Below the pieces are notes generated by a model that saw nothing but the letters and a program-made list of their open reading frames with translations, did not search any database and was not told the DNA's origin. DNA of 7,365 nucleotides from Acidobacteriota bacterium (GTDB lineage: Bacteria > Acidobacteriota > Terriglobia > UBA7540). Below, piece after piece: positions 1-5,457 of the stretch (position 1 is its first letter; every line of letters begins with the position of its first letter). Position numbers and translations under genes: made by a program. The DNA lies in NCBI GenBank assembly GCA_021789565.1, contig JAJYJL010000379.1:1-7365 (forward strand), written 5' to 3'.

Positions 1-102
1 TGGGCGCTTTTCCTGTGCCTGAAGAATCCTACCGTTGAACCCTGGATTGAAAAGCTGATCCGGTGCTACCTCTCCGACTGGATCACCGCGCTACCCTTGT
101 GA
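1..102 (+). CDS. C-terminal end of an unidentified protein (partial)
   Basis: Frame 1 is open from the window edge to a TGA at 100-102, giving 33 residues that end in WITALPL. Third codon positions are mostly G or C, as in the definite genes nearby, and a hairpin follows the stop. Both points favour a real gene end. The fragment is rich in Trp, Leu and Ile (for example NPTVEPWIEKLI), but I recognise no family, and it is too short to call membrane or soluble. No function is assigned. It could be a chance open frame. Confidence 0.4.
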   Translation, partial: WALFLCLKNPTVEPWIEKLIRCYLSDWITALPL

Positions 103-106
103 ACTT

Positions 107-131
107 CCCGCAGGGAAACGTCCTGCGCGGG
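107..131 (+). terminator. possible hairpin terminator after the partial gene
   Basis: CGCAGG (109-114) pairs perfectly with CCTGCG (122-127) around a 7-nt loop. The flanking CC and GGG can add pairs across a bulged C. It starts a few bases after the stop at 102, as expected for a transcript end. It has no T-tract, so it may be only a 3'-end stem-loop or may not act as an intrinsic terminator. Confidence 0.3.
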
Positions 132-421
132 ACATAGCCACTCTTAAGCCGTTGACTCTCCAAGCTGTTGCCAGGCGAAGCCGGCAGCATGCGACTAAAG
201 GCCGCTTTCACATACCGGCCCTCAGGTAAAACCCTGATAAATCTTTCAAATGCCAAAATCATTTTCGCGAGAGTAAGAACGATTGCTTTACCTCGGGGCC
301 TGCGCGATAAAGTAGCTGGCAGTTCGGGGGAAGTCTCTAACGGGTTAATCCATCATTTTTGCCAGTGCTTTTATGCGATCCATAGCGCGTGAAAGTTCGG
401 TTTGGCAGCGTGATTTGCGCT

Positions 422-487
422 CTTTTCAGGGCCGAGCCAGGGTTGCGCCGCCGCCACTCCGCGAAAAGGATAATTGCGTGTTCCTTT
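422..487 (+). promoter_or_regulatory. leader with two mutually exclusive hairpins next to the ribosome-binding site
   Basis: CTTTTC (422-427) can pair with GAAAAG (463-468). AAAGGA (465-470) can instead pair with TCCTTT (482-487), which directly abuts the Shine-Dalgarno sequence at 488. The two stems share bases 465-468, so only one can form at a time. All these pairings are perfect 6-bp matches read from the sequence. A role in translation control is inference; 6-bp matches also arise by chance. Confidence 0.25.
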
Positions 488-493
488 AAGGAG
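488..493 (+). promoter_or_regulatory. ribosome-binding site of the large secreted protein
   Basis: AAGGAG lies 8 nt before the ATG at 502. This strong Shine-Dalgarno match fixes the start, which is also directly followed by a good signal peptide. Confidence 0.8.
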
Positions 494-501
494 ATGAGCA
501 A

Positions 502-2910
502 ATGAAGCGACTTCCGAAATTATCAGCACCTTTCTGTACGATCCTGCTGGCGCTTGGAGCGCTGGCATTTATGGCAATCAATCCGTCGCCGGCGTCGGCG
601 CAAAGCTGCGGCGTGACCGTGGGTATGGCAAAGAGCTGCCAGACACCCAAGATTGTTGGCGAAAACGTTGATTGCACCATTACTCTGACGAACAACGACA
701 CGTGTGGAAACACCTATGAGATTAATTCAGGCAGCGACGTTATCCACGCGAGCGGCGGCGACGTGACCGATTCGAGCCTGCCCATCAGTGCCATCTCGGG
801 CACGACAACCTGCACGGTTTCGGGCTCGCTCCCCTGCAACCTCGCGCCGAGCGCATCGGTTACTTTTCACGACAACAACTACACAATCGTGAGCGGCGAT
901 TACAACCTCACTGGCCATAACCTCCCTGACACGGGAACTATCAACATGACGGACCTGTGCAACAACAATGCCAGTGGCTGTTCCAGTTCCGCGGTTAACG
1001 AGCAAGCTACCGCGGCAACGACCGTGCAAAGCTGCGGTGTAACGATTGACAAACAGATCTCCTGCGACCAGGGCGTTACCTGGACGAACGCTGACGCCGC
1101 CAGCGCTGGCGTAGTGACGGGAACCTGCACCGGCTTCACAGGTGATCCGATCTGGGTGCGGTTCGTGGTGCACAACAGCGGCGCCACTGCTCTCACAAGC
1201 TGCAACATTCATGATGTCGTCGGCACAAGCCCGCTGTCTTCAGGCGGAACAGCCTACACGCAGGACTGGAGCACCGGCATCTCGAACCTGGCCTCGGGCG
1301 CCACGTATACAACCACGCAGATCACGGTGGGTTCAAATGGCTCGACCCCACTCACCTGCGACGCCGCCGGTCCGAACAATGACACCGCAAAGGTGGACTG
1401 CACCTGCGGAACGAGTTCGGTCGGAACCAGCGATGATGACACCGCAACATTCAGTTGCGAGTCGTGCAGCGTGCAGATTGACAAGCAGGTCAACTGCGCC
1501 GGAGCGGGATACGTCGACGTGTTCGGGACAGACGACAGTCTGAATTCTGACACTCCGCCTACCGCCGACACGACTCTCGACAGTTGCACCGGCTATGACG
1601 CCTACACGGGCCACACAGCGGACAACATCGCCGTCCAGTACGTGATCAAGAACACCGGCGATGACGGTGTGAACACCTGCGTCTACGGTGAGACCAACAC
1701 CGCCATCACGGGGTCCGCGACGATCACCGGCGCGCCTGCCACACTCACCTCCAGCCAGACAACCACGGCTGGCCCGTTCACCAACGCTTGCAGCCCGACG
1801 CTCATTGCAAACGAAGGCAGCGGCGGTGACACGGCAGACATCGGTTGCGCCTGCGACTCACTTTTAAACAACACCACGGTCAAGAACGTGGGATTCCACG
1901 ACACCGCCGGCTTCAACTGCCTGGCCCCGGGCCTGAATGTCAGCAAGACCTGCGACCCGCAGTCGGGCGGCGTGAACAACTTCAGCATCAGCGTTTCGAA
2001 CAGTGGGGATGTGAACCTCACCAATTGCAACGTGACCGATGCGTATCAGGCCAACGACACGTGCACAAACATCGCTCTGGTGAGTCCGGTGGATGCCACC
2101 AGTTCGCTTTCGCCCGCCGGCAACGGCAACTACACGATTAACGCCGGCGATCCCGCCTTGCAGTTTACCGGCAGCATCTCCGGCCTCGCGTCCAACGCCT
2201 GCAACCAGGCCTCGGTTGACTGCACCCTCGAGGGGACTTCGACGCACGTCACGGGGACCAGCCAGGATACCTGCGAGGTCAACACCGGATGCGAAACCCG
2301 AACGCCGGGCTTCTGGAAGACCCATCCGGATACGTCCTATGCTGTCATGCAGGCCGCGGGTGGCGCTATCCAAAGCTGCGGGCTTGATCTCAACAACGTG
2401 AATGCAGGCGTGGACTGCTCTGCCATCGAAGATATGTGCTCCCTCGGGCAGGATGCCGCCAAGCTAGGCATTGACCCGACGCAGGCCAACCTCATCTTCC
2501 AGTGCGCGGCAGCGGAACTTAACCTGGCGGTCACGCAGCAGGATGGCGGGAGCTGCGGGAACACAATCCCCAATTCCACTTACACGTTCGATCAGTGCTG
2601 CGGCCTTGCAGGAGCGTGCGCCACGGCCAATCCGGCTACGCTCTACGGTTGCCAGCAGGCAGTGAGCGCCTTCAACCAGCTATACGACAACACGACGCTG
2701 ACTTCCGGCTCGGTCCTGAACAACCCGGGCGCAGATCCATCAAACTGCCAGGCGGCAAACGGCAACCTTTTCGTCAATGACCAGCCGGCAATTGGCGCCT
2801 CTTCACCGGTTGCTGATTGCAGTGCCACGGGCCGCTTGTATCTGACAAAGACAACCGGCAACAACAACAGCAGCACGAACAACGGACAACACAAAGGGCA
2901 AAACAAGTAA
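502..2910 (+). CDS. secreted Cys-rich protein with four DUF11-like repeats and a C-terminal TPGFWKTHP module
   Basis: An 802-residue exported protein. Residues 1-33 form a Sec signal peptide: basic MKRLPK, a hydrophobic core, and a likely signal peptidase I cut after ASA (A33|Q34). The mature part has four tandem units beginning near C36, C178, C322 and L478. The first three open with SCxV and, nine or ten residues on, a second Cys (C46, C188, C332); the fourth has LNVSKTC with C484. Units then run through an Ig-like core such as ISVSNSGD...TNCNVTD, typical of DUF11/conserved-repeat domains. Residues 597-609 read CETRTPGFWKTHP and open a Cys-rich C-terminal module of about 170 residues. The tail (786-802) is rich in Asn, Gly and Gln. 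I count about 42 cysteines in the mature protein, probably mostly disulfide-bonded. There is no LPXTG motif, no PEP-CTERM-like Trp/hydrophobic/Arg tail and no membrane anchor. Family knowledge suggests a surface or extracellular structural or adhesive role; the actual function is unknown. The gene ends at a strong terminator and is followed by an exported thiol oxidoreductase gene. Confidence 0.93.
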   Translation: MKRLPKLSAPFCTILLALGALAFMAINPSPASAQSCGVTVGMAKSCQTPKIVGENVDCTITLTNNDTCGNTYEINSGSDVIHASGGDVTDSSLPISAISGTTTCTVSGSLPCNLAPSASVTFHDNNYTIVSGDYNLTGHNLPDTGTINMTDLCNNNASGCSSSAVNEQATAATTVQSCGVTIDKQISCDQGVTWTNADAASAGVVTGTCTGFTGDPIWVRFVVHNSGATALTSCNIHDVVGTSPLSSGGTAYTQDWSTGISNLASGATYTTTQITVGSNGSTPLTCDAAGPNNDTAKVDCTCGTSSVGTSDDDTATFSCESCSVQIDKQVNCAGAGYVDVFGTDDSLNSDTPPTADTTLDSCTGYDAYTGHTADNIAVQYVIKNTGDDGVNTCVYGETNTAITGSATITGAPATLTSSQTTTAGPFTNACSPTLIANEGSGGDTADIGCACDSLLNNTTVKNVGFHDTAGFNCLAPGLNVSKTCDPQSGGVNNFSISVSNSGDVNLTNCNVTDAYQANDTCTNIALVSPVDATSSLSPAGNGNYTINAGDPALQFTGSISGLASNACNQASVDCTLEGTSTHVTGTSQDTCEVNTGCETRTPGFWKTHPDTSYAVMQAAGGAIQSCGLDLNNVNAGVDCSAIEDMCSLGQDAAKLGIDPTQANLIFQCAAAELNLAVTQQDGGSCGNTIPNSTYTFDQCCGLAGACATANPATLYGCQQAVSAFNQLYDNTTLTSGSVLNNPGADPSNCQAANGNLFVNDQPAIGASSPVADCSATGRLYLTKTTGNNNSSTNNGQHKGQNK
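607..2286 (+). repeat. four tandem protein-level repeats of about 140-150 residues
   Basis: Within the secreted protein, the KSC/ISC/VNC/KTC cysteines recur at residues 46, 188, 332 and 484, a period of 142, 144 and 152 residues. Units 2 and 3 share the opening pattern SCxVxIDKQ. Later landmarks also recur: a Val/Ile-rich strand plus N-S/T-G (VVHNSGA, VIKNTGD, SVSNSGD), a Cys followed by a strand, and a closing (V/I)(D/G)C segment. Unit 1 fits less well (ITLTNNDTC). The DNA itself is not visibly repetitive, so the duplications are old and diverged. Confidence 0.75.
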
Positions 2911-2944
2911 CAAAGGTAACCGCAACAACCATCATCAGACTCAG

Positions 2945-2985
2945 CCTGGAGAGGAACCTGAAAAGGGACCTCTCCAGGTTTTTTT
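2945..2985 (+). terminator. strong Rho-independent terminator of the secreted-protein gene
   Basis: CCTGGAGAGG (2945-2954) pairs perfectly over 10 bp with CCTCTCCAGG (2969-2978). Seven T residues follow directly (2979-2985). The 14-nt loop can form a small inner stem. It begins 35 nt after the stop codon at 2908-2910. Confidence 0.93.
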
Positions 2986-3001
2986 CTCCCGCAAGCAGAA
3001 A

Positions 3002-3055
3002 GCCCGCCCGGCCCTCCCTCCTCGTCCAGGGAGCGGACGGCTGGCGGGCGTTTTT
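3002..3055 (+). terminator. second, back-to-back terminator hairpin
   Basis: GCCCGCC (3002-3008) pairs perfectly with GGCGGGC (3043-3049). An inner stem, CTCCCT (3014-3019) with AGGGAG (3028-3033), can stack inside it. The T-run is 3051-3055 after a single G. It starts 17 nt after the first terminator's T-tract and insulates the downstream promoter. On the - strand it has only a short T-run, so it favours rightward termination. Confidence 0.75.
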
Positions 3056-3073
3056 CTCTGAGTTGATTTGGTG

Positions 3074-3103
3074 GTGAATTAAGCTGGCAAAAGAGGTTAT
3101 AAT
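3074..3103 (+). promoter_or_regulatory. sigma-70-type promoter of the DsbA-family gene
   Basis: A perfect TATAAT -10 element lies at 3098-3103. The -35 region is weak, with GTGAAT at 3074-3079 and an 18-nt spacer. Transcription would start near 3110, leaving a short leader of about 25 nt. Its place between two terminators and the next gene supports it. Confidence 0.65.
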
Positions 3104-3119
3104 CCAACGAACCAGATTC

Positions 3120-3126
3120 AGGGGGG
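3120..3126 (+). promoter_or_regulatory. ribosome-binding site that decides the start of the DsbA-family gene
   Basis: AGGGGGG sits 8 nt before the ATG at 3135. An in-frame GTG at 3126 overlaps this site and so has no ribosome-binding site of its own. The ATG is therefore preferred. Confidence 0.6.
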
Positions 3127-3134
3127 TGTCCCAG

Positions 3135-3998
3135 ATGGAAGCATTAACCAGGAAAAGTGTGCTGTTTGCGGCGATTGTGACTGCTTTGTGTATGGTTCCC
3201 GCCGGGAGAGTTTGCCTGGCCCAGTCCAGCGACGACATGAAGACCCTGATGAAAGAGATTCAGGAGCTAAAGGCCTCGCAGGAGGCGATGCAGAAGGATA
3301 TTACCGCCATTAAGGAAAGATTGATTCCCAAACCGCCGCCGCCTTTCCAGGGCGCCGACATCAGCATCCAAGGTGACCCGGTGATGGGCGACAAGGACGC
3401 GAAAGTGACCATGGTGGAGTTCACGGATTACCAGTGTCCTTTTTGCGGCCGCGCTTTCCAGCAGACTTATCCGCCCGTGGTGGCCGAGTACGTGAAGACA
3501 GGCAAACTGCGCTACGTGATCCACGACTATCCCTTGCAACAGCTCCACCCGAATGCCTTTAGAGCGGCGGAAGCGGCACGGTGCGCCGGCGACCAGGGCA
3601 AATACTGGGAAATGCACGACCGTCTGTTTGGGAACCAGCAAGCACTGGATGAGAAGGGACTTGAGGCTTCCGCGCAGGCCCTTGGCCTGGATACTCAGCA
3701 GTTCCAGCAGTGTCTGGATACGGGAAAATACAAGGCAGAGATCAATAACGAAATCAAGGTTGGAACAAGCCTGGGCGTGACCGGCACTCCGACGTTTTTC
3801 CTGGGACCCACCGGCACCGATCCCAACAAGTTCAGAGCGACCAAGAAGATCGCCGGCGCCTTCCCTTACACGGCTTTCAAACAGGCCATTGACGACATCG
3901 TGTCGCCTCCCAAGGCGGCGCCCGACGCAAAGGCTGCGCCAAAAGCGGGAGAACCCCCTGCACAGAAACCGGCCGAGCAGGCCAAGTCGGGCGAGTGA
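3135..3998 (+). CDS. exported thioredoxin-fold protein of the DsbA family (CPFC)
   Basis: A 287-residue thiol-disulfide oxidoreductase, probably acting in the periplasm to form or reshuffle disulfides. Residues 1-29 are a Sec signal peptide with a likely cut after CLA (A29|Q30); no lipobox is apparent. L38, I42, L45, Q49, M52, I56, I59 and L63 alternate 4-3, indicating a short coiled coil, followed by a KPPPPF linker. The thioredoxin-like domain starts near residue 75. The active site is C101-P-F-C104 in FTDYQCPFC, and the cis-proline is P219 in GTPTFFLG. C150 and C193 sit where relatives of this Thioredoxin_4/BdbD-like group often carry cysteines. Residues 257-287 form an Ala/Pro/Lys-rich tail, likely disordered or wall/membrane interacting. 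The coiled coil could mediate dimerisation (inference), as the N-terminal part does in DsbC/DsbG-type isomerases. It has its own promoter, downstream of the Cys-rich protein's terminators. An alternative GTG start at 3126 would add three residues. Confidence 0.92.
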   Translation: MEALTRKSVLFAAIVTALCMVPAGRVCLAQSSDDMKTLMKEIQELKASQEAMQKDITAIKERLIPKPPPPFQGADISIQGDPVMGDKDAKVTMVEFTDYQCPFCGRAFQQTYPPVVAEYVKTGKLRYVIHDYPLQQLHPNAFRAAEAARCAGDQGKYWEMHDRLFGNQQALDEKGLEASAQALGLDTQQFQQCLDTGKYKAEINNEIKVGTSLGVTGTPTFFLGPTGTDPNKFRATKKIAGAFPYTAFKQAIDDIVSPPKAAPDAKAAPKAGEPPAQKPAEQAKSGE

Positions 3999-4159
3999 GC
4001 AAACGCCTCTTTAGCAGTACAGGGGACGGGAGCCTTCCGGCTTCTATGCTGGGCGGCAATGCAGAGTGTCCCTCTTACGGCCGCGGTCACGCGCAATTGG
4101 GTCAGTTGCGCTTGCGGTGGTGTACTTGAATGCCCTGTCCCCATGCAGTTCTTAGGCAC
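3999..4159. other. convergent intergenic region with stem-loops
   Basis: This 161-bp gap separates the rightward DsbA-family gene from the leftward pirin gene. GCGCAA (4091-4096) pairs with TTGCGC (4106-4111) around a 9-nt loop, with a further outer CCGC/GCGG pairing (4081-4084 and 4114-4117). A weaker stem with G-T pairs lies at 4028-4044. Neither has a T-tract, so they are at best factor-dependent or bidirectional terminators. GGGGACGGG (4022-4030) and CCCTGTCCCC (4133-4142) form an imperfect inverted repeat flanking the gap. Confidence 0.4.
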
Positions 4160-5074
4160 TCACTTTGACATTTTGTGCTTGAGAAACGTGCCGTGCTGGA
4201 GTTCGCTGAACGCCTCCTGCAGTTGTTCCTGGGTGTTCATCACGATGGGGCCGTACCAGGCTACTGGTTCTTCAAGCGGCTTGCCGGAAACCAACAGAAA
4301 CCGGACGCCTTCTTCGCCGGCCTGGATGGTGACCTCATCGCCACGGTCAAACAGAATCAGCGAGCGGTTTTCGGCTTCAGTGGGCGGATTTGTGTCCGAC
4401 CATCCCACGGATTCGGTGGGCACTTCCAGTGGCCCCGAGGCGTTGCAGAACTTTCCCGCTCCATCAAAAACGTAAGCGAATGCGTGGCGCGTGGTTTCAA
4501 CCGGTAGGGTCTTGCGCTTGCCGGGCGGCACTGTTACGTCGATGTAAGTGGGATCGGCAGCAACGCCGTCAACGGGGCCCTTCTTGCCCCAGAAATCGCC
4601 GCAGACCACGCGGACCACGGTGCCGTCGTCGTCGGTGACCTCGGGAATTTCTACTGATTTCACTTCCTGGTAGCGCGGCGCCGTCATCTTGAGCGAAGAA
4701 GGCAGATTGCCCCAGAGCTGGAAGCCGTGCATGCGCCCCGAGGGATATCCCTTGGGCATTTCCTGGTGGATGATCCCGCTGCCGGCCGTCATCCACTGCA
4801 CATCACCCGCGCCGATAGTGCCGCTGTGGCCCAGGCTGTCTCCGTGTTCAACATTACCCGCCAGAACGTAAGTGATGGTCTCAATGCCGCGATGCGGATG
4901 CCACGGAAAGCCAGCCAGGTAATCCTCCGGCCGCTCGTTGCGGAAATCGTCGAGAAGAAGAAACGGGTCAAAGTCCGAGGTGCTGCCAAACCCGAACGCG
5001 CGGCGAAGATGCACGCCTGCTCCTTCCAGCGTCGGTTTGGATTTGATCAGCCGCTTGACAGGCCTGATTGACAT
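4160..5074 (-). CDS. pirin family protein (cupin, iron-binding)
   Basis: A 304-residue two-cupin-domain protein. The N-terminal cupin carries the pirin signature: HPHRGIET at residues 59-66 and GSGIIHQEMP at 98-107. The four metal ligands are expected to be H59, H61, H103 and E105, the same pattern as H56, H58, H101 and E103 of human pirin. The start MSIRPVKRLI and the segment FDPFLLLDDF are also typical. The length agrees with bacterial pirins (about 230-310). Some relatives, such as E. coli YhhW, have quercetin 2,3-dioxygenase activity, while others act as regulators or stress proteins; the substrate here cannot be told. There is no signal peptide, so it is cytoplasmic. The ATG is supported by AAAGGGGG at 5081-5088, six nt upstream. 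A weak -10-like TACACT lies at 5095-5100 on the - strand. It converges with the DsbA-family gene and is 383 bp downstream of the beta-hydroxylase, so probably is transcribed separately. Confidence 0.95.
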   Translation of the reverse strand: MSIRPVKRLIKSKPTLEGAGVHLRRAFGFGSTSDFDPFLLLDDFRNERPEDYLAGFPWHPHRGIETITYVLAGNVEHGDSLGHSGTIGAGDVQWMTAGSGIIHQEMPKGYPSGRMHGFQLWGNLPSSLKMTAPRYQEVKSVEIPEVTDDDGTVVRVVCGDFWGKKGPVDGVAADPTYIDVTVPPGKRKTLPVETTRHAFAYVFDGAGKFCNASGPLEVPTESVGWSDTNPPTEAENRSLILFDRGDEVTIQAGEEGVRFLLVSGKPLEEPVAWYGPIVMNTQEQLQEAFSELQHGTFLKHKMSK

Positions 5075-5080
5075 GTTTTG

Positions 5081-5088
5081 CCCCCTTT
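5081..5088 (-). promoter_or_regulatory. ribosome-binding site of the pirin gene
   Basis: On the - strand this reads AAAGGGGG, six nt before the ATG at 5074. It supports that start. Confidence 0.65.
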
Positions 5089-5457
5089 GCTACCAGTGTA
5101 CCTGATTCGATGCACTGCCGCTCATTTGGTTCCAGGCAGGAAGAACCTTCAGCAGAATAATTGCGATGGTGGCTTCCGCCGGCCCCGAAGCAAGCTCAAA
5201 GGAAACAGTTTGTCGGCAGGTGACGAAAGGATTGCGGATCTAAGAGGATATGAGGCACGACAACCCTTAACGAAGCAGGGCGCGGCCAGTGCCCTGGAGG
5301 AGAGCCAGGCTCCTGCGCTCATGGCGCAAAGTTCCGACCGGCCCTGCTCCGTCAAAGGCCCTCACCCGCGTATTAAGGAGGCAAGGGCAAAACCATCGTA
5401 AATGTTAGCGTGCGGCATTGAGGCCGCCACAACGGGGTTTCTACGCTCCAGGCCTGG
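5089..5457. other. intergenic region with several hairpins, no gene seen
   Basis: No credible gene lies between pirin and the beta-hydroxylase. The + strand frame at 5078-5401 encodes a low-quality sequence with no ribosome-binding site. Perfect short stems are present: CAGGGC (5276-5281) with GCCCTG (5291-5296), AGGAG (5298-5302) with CTCCT (5310-5314), and GCGGC (5412-5416) with GCCGC (5423-5427). The last is the best candidate for the 3' end of the beta-hydroxylase transcript, but lacks a clear T-run. A CCAGGCCTGG palindrome (5448-5457) abuts that gene's stop codon. Confidence 0.4.

Larger units (their letters stand above)
132..501. other. intergenic/leader region before the large secreted protein
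   Basis: About 370 bases with no convincing gene. The open frame at 168-392 on the + strand has no good ribosome-binding site and its product resembles no family. There is no clear sigma-70 promoter. The best weak candidate is TTGCCA (359-364) with CATAGC (381-386) at 16-nt spacing. From 420 on, the sequence can form competing hairpins just before the ribosome-binding site, described separately. I checked by eye for GEMM-type riboswitch motifs and did not find them. Confidence 0.5.

Noticed and set aside
168..392. 74-codon open frame on the + strand before the large gene
   Set aside because: No ribosome-binding site, no recognisable family, ordinary-looking random composition; it lies in a likely leader region.
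394..500. Possible cyclic-di-GMP (GEMM) riboswitch before the surface-protein gene
   Set aside because: The characteristic conserved GEMM core segments were not found when read by eye; only generic hairpins are present.
727..2373. Long open frames on the - strand and in other + frames inside the secreted-protein gene
   Set aside because: They mirror the GC-rich codons of the 802-residue gene, which has a ribosome-binding site, signal peptide and repeats; the shadows have none of these.
2860..2895. CAA/CAG/AAC-rich stretch as a nucleotide tandem repeat
   Set aside because: The units are irregular; it simply encodes the Asn/Ser/Gly-rich tail of the secreted protein.
2643..3238. Two 154-codon - strand frames across the terminator region
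   Set aside because: They run through two strong terminators and the TATAAT promoter, and their Cys/Leu-rich runs come from reading low-complexity CAA/CAG codons backward.
5078..5401. 107-codon + strand frame in the gap upstream of pirin
   Set aside because: Overlaps pirin's ribosome-binding site on the other strand, has no start signal and encodes no recognisable sequence.
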